DNA of 64,000 nt from Adineta steineri (taxonomy: Eukaryota; Rotifera; Eurotatoria; Adinetida; Adinetidae), in the NCBI GenBank assembly GCA_905250115.1, contig CAJNOI010000003.1:865406-929405 (forward strand). The letters run 5' to 3'. Shown here one piece after another: positions 60,201-64,000 of the stretch (position 1 is the stretch's first letter; each line of letters begins with the position of its first letter). Below the pieces are notes generated by a model. The model was not told the DNA's origin. It made no database searches and was given only the letters and a program-made list of their open reading frames with translations. A program made the position numbers and the translations under genes.

Positions 60201-61636
60201 ATCATATGTATGCGGCTTAGAAATGCATGTTTTACTCAAAAGAATAAATGAAAGAAAATGAAATATCATAGCTGATGGCCACGACACAAAGCCACATCCA
60301 CACCCTATGATCATTGAATAAGATCATCATGTTTTTTCTTCATTCAGATTCTGATCAATCAGCTCATCCTGCAACCACTGCATCGGCTGTGCCGAAAAAT
60401 GCAACGACGTCAAATCAACCAAGCTTAAAACTCCAACCTCAACCAATAGCAGGTATGTCTGGTTAAATAAGAGACCGGTCTTTCGTAATACTATGACTCT
60501 ACCACCTAGCTAATTTAAATCTTGTTCTTTGACGGATTCTTAAACATGTGAGTGTGATTGTACGAGTAAGTTAGAAAAGATATTGCCACATTCAGACCAA
60601 CACCCTCTTTATTCATTATTAGATCTTTTTCTGATTTTAGTTCAGATTATCGATATCAANNNNNNNNNNNNNNNNNNNNNNNNNNNNNNNNNNNNNNNNN
60701 NNNNNNNNNNNNNNNNNNNNNNNNNNNNNNNNNNNNNNNNNNNNNNNNNNNNNNNNNNNTTATGGATGGCCTGCAATGCAAATAATTGAATGGTCAAATA
60801 AAAAAGAAAAAGCATTACCACATCAAGAAGATAAATTGTATAATGCTATTCGACAACTCAGAGGATTTAATTTAAAAACAGTATTAAAAGAAGTAGAAAA
60901 GGAAATTGAATTAAAAGTCCAAGACCTTTATGATTCGCCTGATAATATTATAACATTGAAACATGCTGCAAAACAAGAATTAAAAGAGTTTCAAACTGAT
61001 CGACAAGTAGAAGATCATATTGTAATTAATTGTGATAGAATAGAATATGTTACTGTGCCGGCTCAAACTGAAGTACGAACATCAATTGCTGTAAAACTGG
61101 TGCATTTCAGTGGACACATCGTGGGTGATGATCCTGGTAGCCAAGCTTTCATGAATTTCTTTGGTCCAATCGGTGGTATATTAGGCTCTAACTATATTGT
61201 TTCGGCAATGAAGGGTAGAGACTATTACACAGAAACTGAAGACCTACAATTTGACCATAAAGTTACAAGTATTACATTCGACAAAACTCCTGCTGATATT
61301 CGTCTTCTTGATCGGTTGGATTATACCATAGATTCAACAGATCCACGTCGGGTAAAAGTTTTTGCATATCTTTCGTGGGGTGGATCTCCAGTTGTGAGCT
61401 GGGACTTCCATATGGGAGTGACTGCAACACTTGAACAAACTGTCGTCACAAGAGAGGAATACAAAGATAAAGTTGTTATTCCACAACAACGAATTGAAAA
61501 AATTATAAAAACTGTTACCGATACGGAACAAAGATTAGTTACAGTAAAAGAAGCATATGAAGAAAAGATACATAAACGTACAAAAGAAGAAATTAAAAAA
61601 TTATTAATTCAAGAACGTATCAACGAATTATCATAA
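57299..61636 (+). CDS. Caspase-family (C14) peptidase with a separate C-terminal module
   Basis: Exons 57299–57574, 57635–58148, 60348–60452 and 60641–61636 (with a 100-N gap). Exons 1–2 form a p20-type domain: RKLALVIGISNYVYGS, NAINDAKAISSALKSIGF, catalytic His in DMVLFYYAGHG and catalytic Cys in TMLFLDCCRTY, then SLIVFACAPGTVADD. The LD-CR pattern is nearer caspase/paracaspase than plant metacaspase (DSCHSG). Exon 3 is a 35-codon Ser/Thr/Pro-rich linker (TTASAVPKNATTSNQPSLKL). Exon 4 encodes an unrecognised module with a helical start (QLRGFNLKTVLKEVEKEIEL), a beta-rich middle (YVTVPAQTEVRTSIAVKLVH) and a long basic helix at the end. Introns 2 and 3 are both phase 1. The 2.2-kb intron 2 is long, and a TAA directly after its donor could end a shorter protein at 58156. 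So a two-gene alternative remains open: caspase domain 57299–58156, and a separate gene for the rest. Confidence 0.7.
58149..60347. other. 2.2-kb intron (or intergenic) of the caspase-like gene
   Basis: AT-rich. Contains a weak fold-back at 59278–59325 (GAGCGTGAGTGTC facing CCACATCTACACCTTC), an (AT)n tract at about 60089–60113, and a lone CA-rich half-arm near 60293–60306. A 60-codon open frame at 59758–59940 resembles nothing I know. Confidence 0.5.
60545..60607. repeat. TGTGGG-like fold-back in caspase-gene intron 3
   Basis: CATGTGAGTGTGATTG (60545–60560) faces CCACATTCAGACCAACACCC (from 60586). Lies within the 188-bp phase-1 intron 60453–60640. Arms are imperfect. Confidence 0.58.
60660..60759. 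other. 100-N assembly gap in the last exon of the caspase-like gene
   Basis: Before the gap the frame reads VQIIDI plus AA; after it T then YGWPAMQIIEW. Keeping frame needs a missing length that is a multiple of 3, so 100 is not the true size. Zero bases missing would give an uninterrupted Ile-Asn-Tyr-Gly. Confidence 0.8.
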
Positions 61637-63112
61637 AAAAAATCTTTTTTCTATGTTTTGAAAAATCTATCTTTTTTTGTGATAATTAAATAAACAAGAA
61701 TAAAATATAAAAAAGGATAAGATTCAAATGATATTTGTCTTTTGATTTGACGTTAATATTTATTATTTAAATTCTATACAGAGCTTTAATATAGTCCTAC
61801 ACAAAGAATCAATTATATTCTCACTCACTTTACATCATCGTTTCATTAACAAATATTTCTATAATCAAAAAAGACTAAATAAATCAGTGGTTCGAATTAA
61901 AATTAAGTGTGGTCAAAATATAGTAGATTCACATTTAATAAAGAATTGATAAAATAAAATAATGCAAAAGATAAAAGATTTAATTTATGTTAATAAACAA
62001 ATACATATGAGATTATAATATAACTTCATATTTACTGACAGGTTGGTTATACCTACCTTTGTATCACCAGTGGCAGAATTCAAGGATTTTGATAAACTAC
62101 TAAGTAACGATACTATGTTTATGCGGTTCATGATATACAGTTATCACTGCAACAAAATCCCCCTGCAGTTAAATCAAAATTCTCCTTAGAATTTTGTTTT
62201 TTTAATAGAATTTTATCAGAATTCTGTTTCGTCACACCCACTCATCTATCTCAACCATACATTTATCCCTGTAGTTCGATCAAAATTCTGCTACGAATCC
62301 AGTTCTCCAAGCAGAGTTTAGTCAGAATGCTGAGTTATAGCATAATTGTAATTCATCATATACACATTATCTCTGCATCAAAATTGAAATTCTGGTTAGA
62401 ATTTTGGTTTGCCAGCAGGAATTTGTCAGAATTCTGATTCACAATGTGTATATGATGAAGGAAGAGTTCGGTAGAGAATTAGAATTCTGACTAAATTTTG
62501 ATGGAAAAACAAAATTCTGAGCGGAATGAAGATTTACTGTAGGACAGAAGGTGAATGTAGACAAGGATAAGTTTGTTTAGAAGATATAATTCTTGCATTT
62601 AGTCGCCCTTCTCTGCGTCAACTAAATTTTCTCTCATGATAACAATGGTTTAGGCCGAGATATTTCAAAGATAAATAACGTAACTTAAAGTACAATCAAG
62701 TATCAAATTAGATGCAAAGAAATAATTAATATAGAAATATATCGAATAGTGAGGATAGAATCTATAACTTGTTTGGTATGCAATTTTATTATAATAGACG
62801 TAATCGACTATTGATAAATCCTGCTTTGATTTATTGGTTTTATGGCAGGCGAAATAATTAGCATTATAAATAATTATCAGTAACAATTCATAACGGAAAG
62901 TGTCAAGTACCTCAGTAAGCACTAAAATATGGACAAAAGTAATTTTTCATGTGCAACTTAGTGTGCTCTATCATCTAGAAATATCAGAAAATCATTTTAG
63001 AGAAAAACATGTTTTTGATGGAAAACTGATTTTCTAGAAAAGCAAGGTCTTCGAGGCGCCATTAGTCGTAACGACCATGATATTTGGATTCAGCATGATC
63101 GATTGTCTATAG
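61637..63112. other. AT-rich intergenic region with a short repeat cluster
   Basis: No gene seen. Contains the AATTCTG-rich repeat cluster at 62161–62545, listed separately. Confidence 0.6.
62161..62545. repeat. Cluster of about 70-bp repeats: three direct copies and one inverted
   Basis: Units at 62161–62230, 62268–62337 and 62371–62440 share the order CCCTGYAGTT, ATCAAAATTCT, TTAGAATTTTG-like, then TTWGTCAGAATTCTG-like. A fourth, inverted unit lies at 62477–62544 (reverse complement begins CCTACAGTAAATC and contains AGTCAGAATTCT). The third unit is bracketed by a perfect 17-bp inverted repeat, TTCATCATATACACATT at 62352–62368 and its complement at 62443–62459. Confidence 0.72.
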
Positions 63113-63964
63113 TCATCTATGTTTGAATCCAAAAGCGACTTTCAAGTTGGTGACCTTTTCTGGTAAGTTTTTTGCAAATATTTTATTGAGACTTTTCACA
63201 GATTTATCTTTGTTCGGCCATGTATTTAATAAACTTAAATATTTGATTTGTTTACTCAACAATAAATATACTTGTCGATTTGTTAATTTCTTTGTTATAT
63301 CTTCAAGTATATGCCAAGATAATTCCAATAATTGAAGTTATGTACAATGTACTAATATATATGAGAAAATTCTTCTGTAAATATAGTATTATTTTGTTCA
63401 ATATTTACATGTTTATTTTGTAATTGATTAATGAAATTATCAAGTGAAATTAATTTGTATTAATTACGAATAGTTAATGAATTAAGATTAGAAAAATAAT
63501 AACGTTTTGTCAAATTCGAATTGTAAAACAAAATCAATGGAAAAATATAAATTTTTTATTGTGCAATAATCGATTTTGAAAACCTTTTTTTCTGCTTGTG
63601 TTGATGAACATAAACACAATTGTTGGTCACTGTACGACAATCTATACAAATGAACATTGTGCACGATACGATAACCACTACTTGGAAGGATATAATGATC
63701 GCAATTAGTTATCCACTGATTTTCTTTTAACCAAAATGGAATTTGAACTGTTGCTAATACGTGTTTTATATTGATATTTTCTAAATTGGGATGAATTTTA
63801 AAATTATATTTTTTTAATTGTCGTAAATATGTTCAAATAAGTTGTTCCCATCGATCACTATGAATAGATCTAGATCCTTTTACTACAGTGAATGTAAATT
63901 TTTTAATTTCAGCATGCAAATAAGCAACCGTTCTATATCATGAAATGATATATTCGATTTTGTC
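63113..63964 (-). pseudogene. Decayed fragment of an unassigned (possibly F-box-type rotifer) gene
   Basis: On the minus strand 63964–63590 reads as a degenerate protein with an in-frame TGA: YRTVAYLHAEIKKFTFTVVK, SRSIHSDRWEQLI, stop, TYLRQLKKYNFKIHPNLENI, then VQIPFWLKENQWITNCDHYI. A further open piece lies at 63328–63113 (NLPEKVTNLKVAFGFKHR). The pattern recalls the large F-box/LRR-like families of bdelloid rotifers, but I cannot show an F-box and the gene runs off the window. The broken frame suggests a pseudogene or an unrecognised intron. Confidence 0.4.
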
Positions 63965-64000
63965 GATCAGTTTTATTTTTAATTAACGAATTTCTATTTT

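Noticed and set aside
1-64000. CRISPR arrays, operons, rRNA genes
   Set aside because: The window is eukaryotic with spliced genes; no regularly spaced repeat array or rRNA-like sequence was seen.

Overview
This is a eukaryotic nuclear window: AT-rich, with protein genes split by GT–AG introns that are mostly 45–70 bp and intergenic spaces of a few hundred bases to 5.4 kb. The gene set is metazoan (MTTP with a signal peptide, SGPL1, PATL1, NAT10, a flavin monooxygenase with a C-terminal membrane anchor, claudin-like and Ly6-like proteins). Three signs suggest a bdelloid rotifer: bacterial- or fungal-type enzymes that carry spliceosomal introns, multi-domain genes with ubiquitin-like or Crinkler-like headers and NHL propellers, and many short fold-back sequences whose arms look like TGTGGG, which I recall as the bdelloid telomere repeat. 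The species assignment is inference.

Left part (about 1.8–31.2 kb) is a dense run of conserved genes: FMO (-), a small coiled-coil gene (-), NAT10 (-), PATL1 (+), a C2HC zinc-finger gene with a tandemly triplicated exon (-), SGPL1 (+) with a 5.7-kb intron that holds a Ly6-like gene on the other strand, three tandem claudin-like genes (-), and MTTP (+). Small non-autonomous DNA transposons sit inside introns of NAT10 (two copies of one family) and MTTP (one copy of another).

Right part (about 31.3–64 kb) is gene-poor and accessory in character. It holds an intron-containing HSP70; a Crinkler-like/NHL gene; a PaiB–Rid fusion; a small helical-repeat gene; a decayed twitchin/titin fragment; a ubiquitin-like/Cys-rich/thiol-dioxygenase-like gene; a caspase-family gene with an unknown C-terminal module; and a decayed fragment at the right edge. 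Fold-back elements with TGTGGG-like arms start at 31.4 kb and recur to 60.6 kb. They lie just 5' of the first coding exon and within the inter-module introns of the modular genes. In three of those genes every intron that joins protein modules is phase 1. Joined exons of nearly all multi-exon genes give whole numbers of codons, which supports the models.

Two 100-N runs (8264–8363 and 60660–60759) are placeholders. Flanking reading frames imply true missing lengths of 2 and 0 modulo 3, and at NAT10 comparison with the human protein suggests that only about 2 bases are missing.
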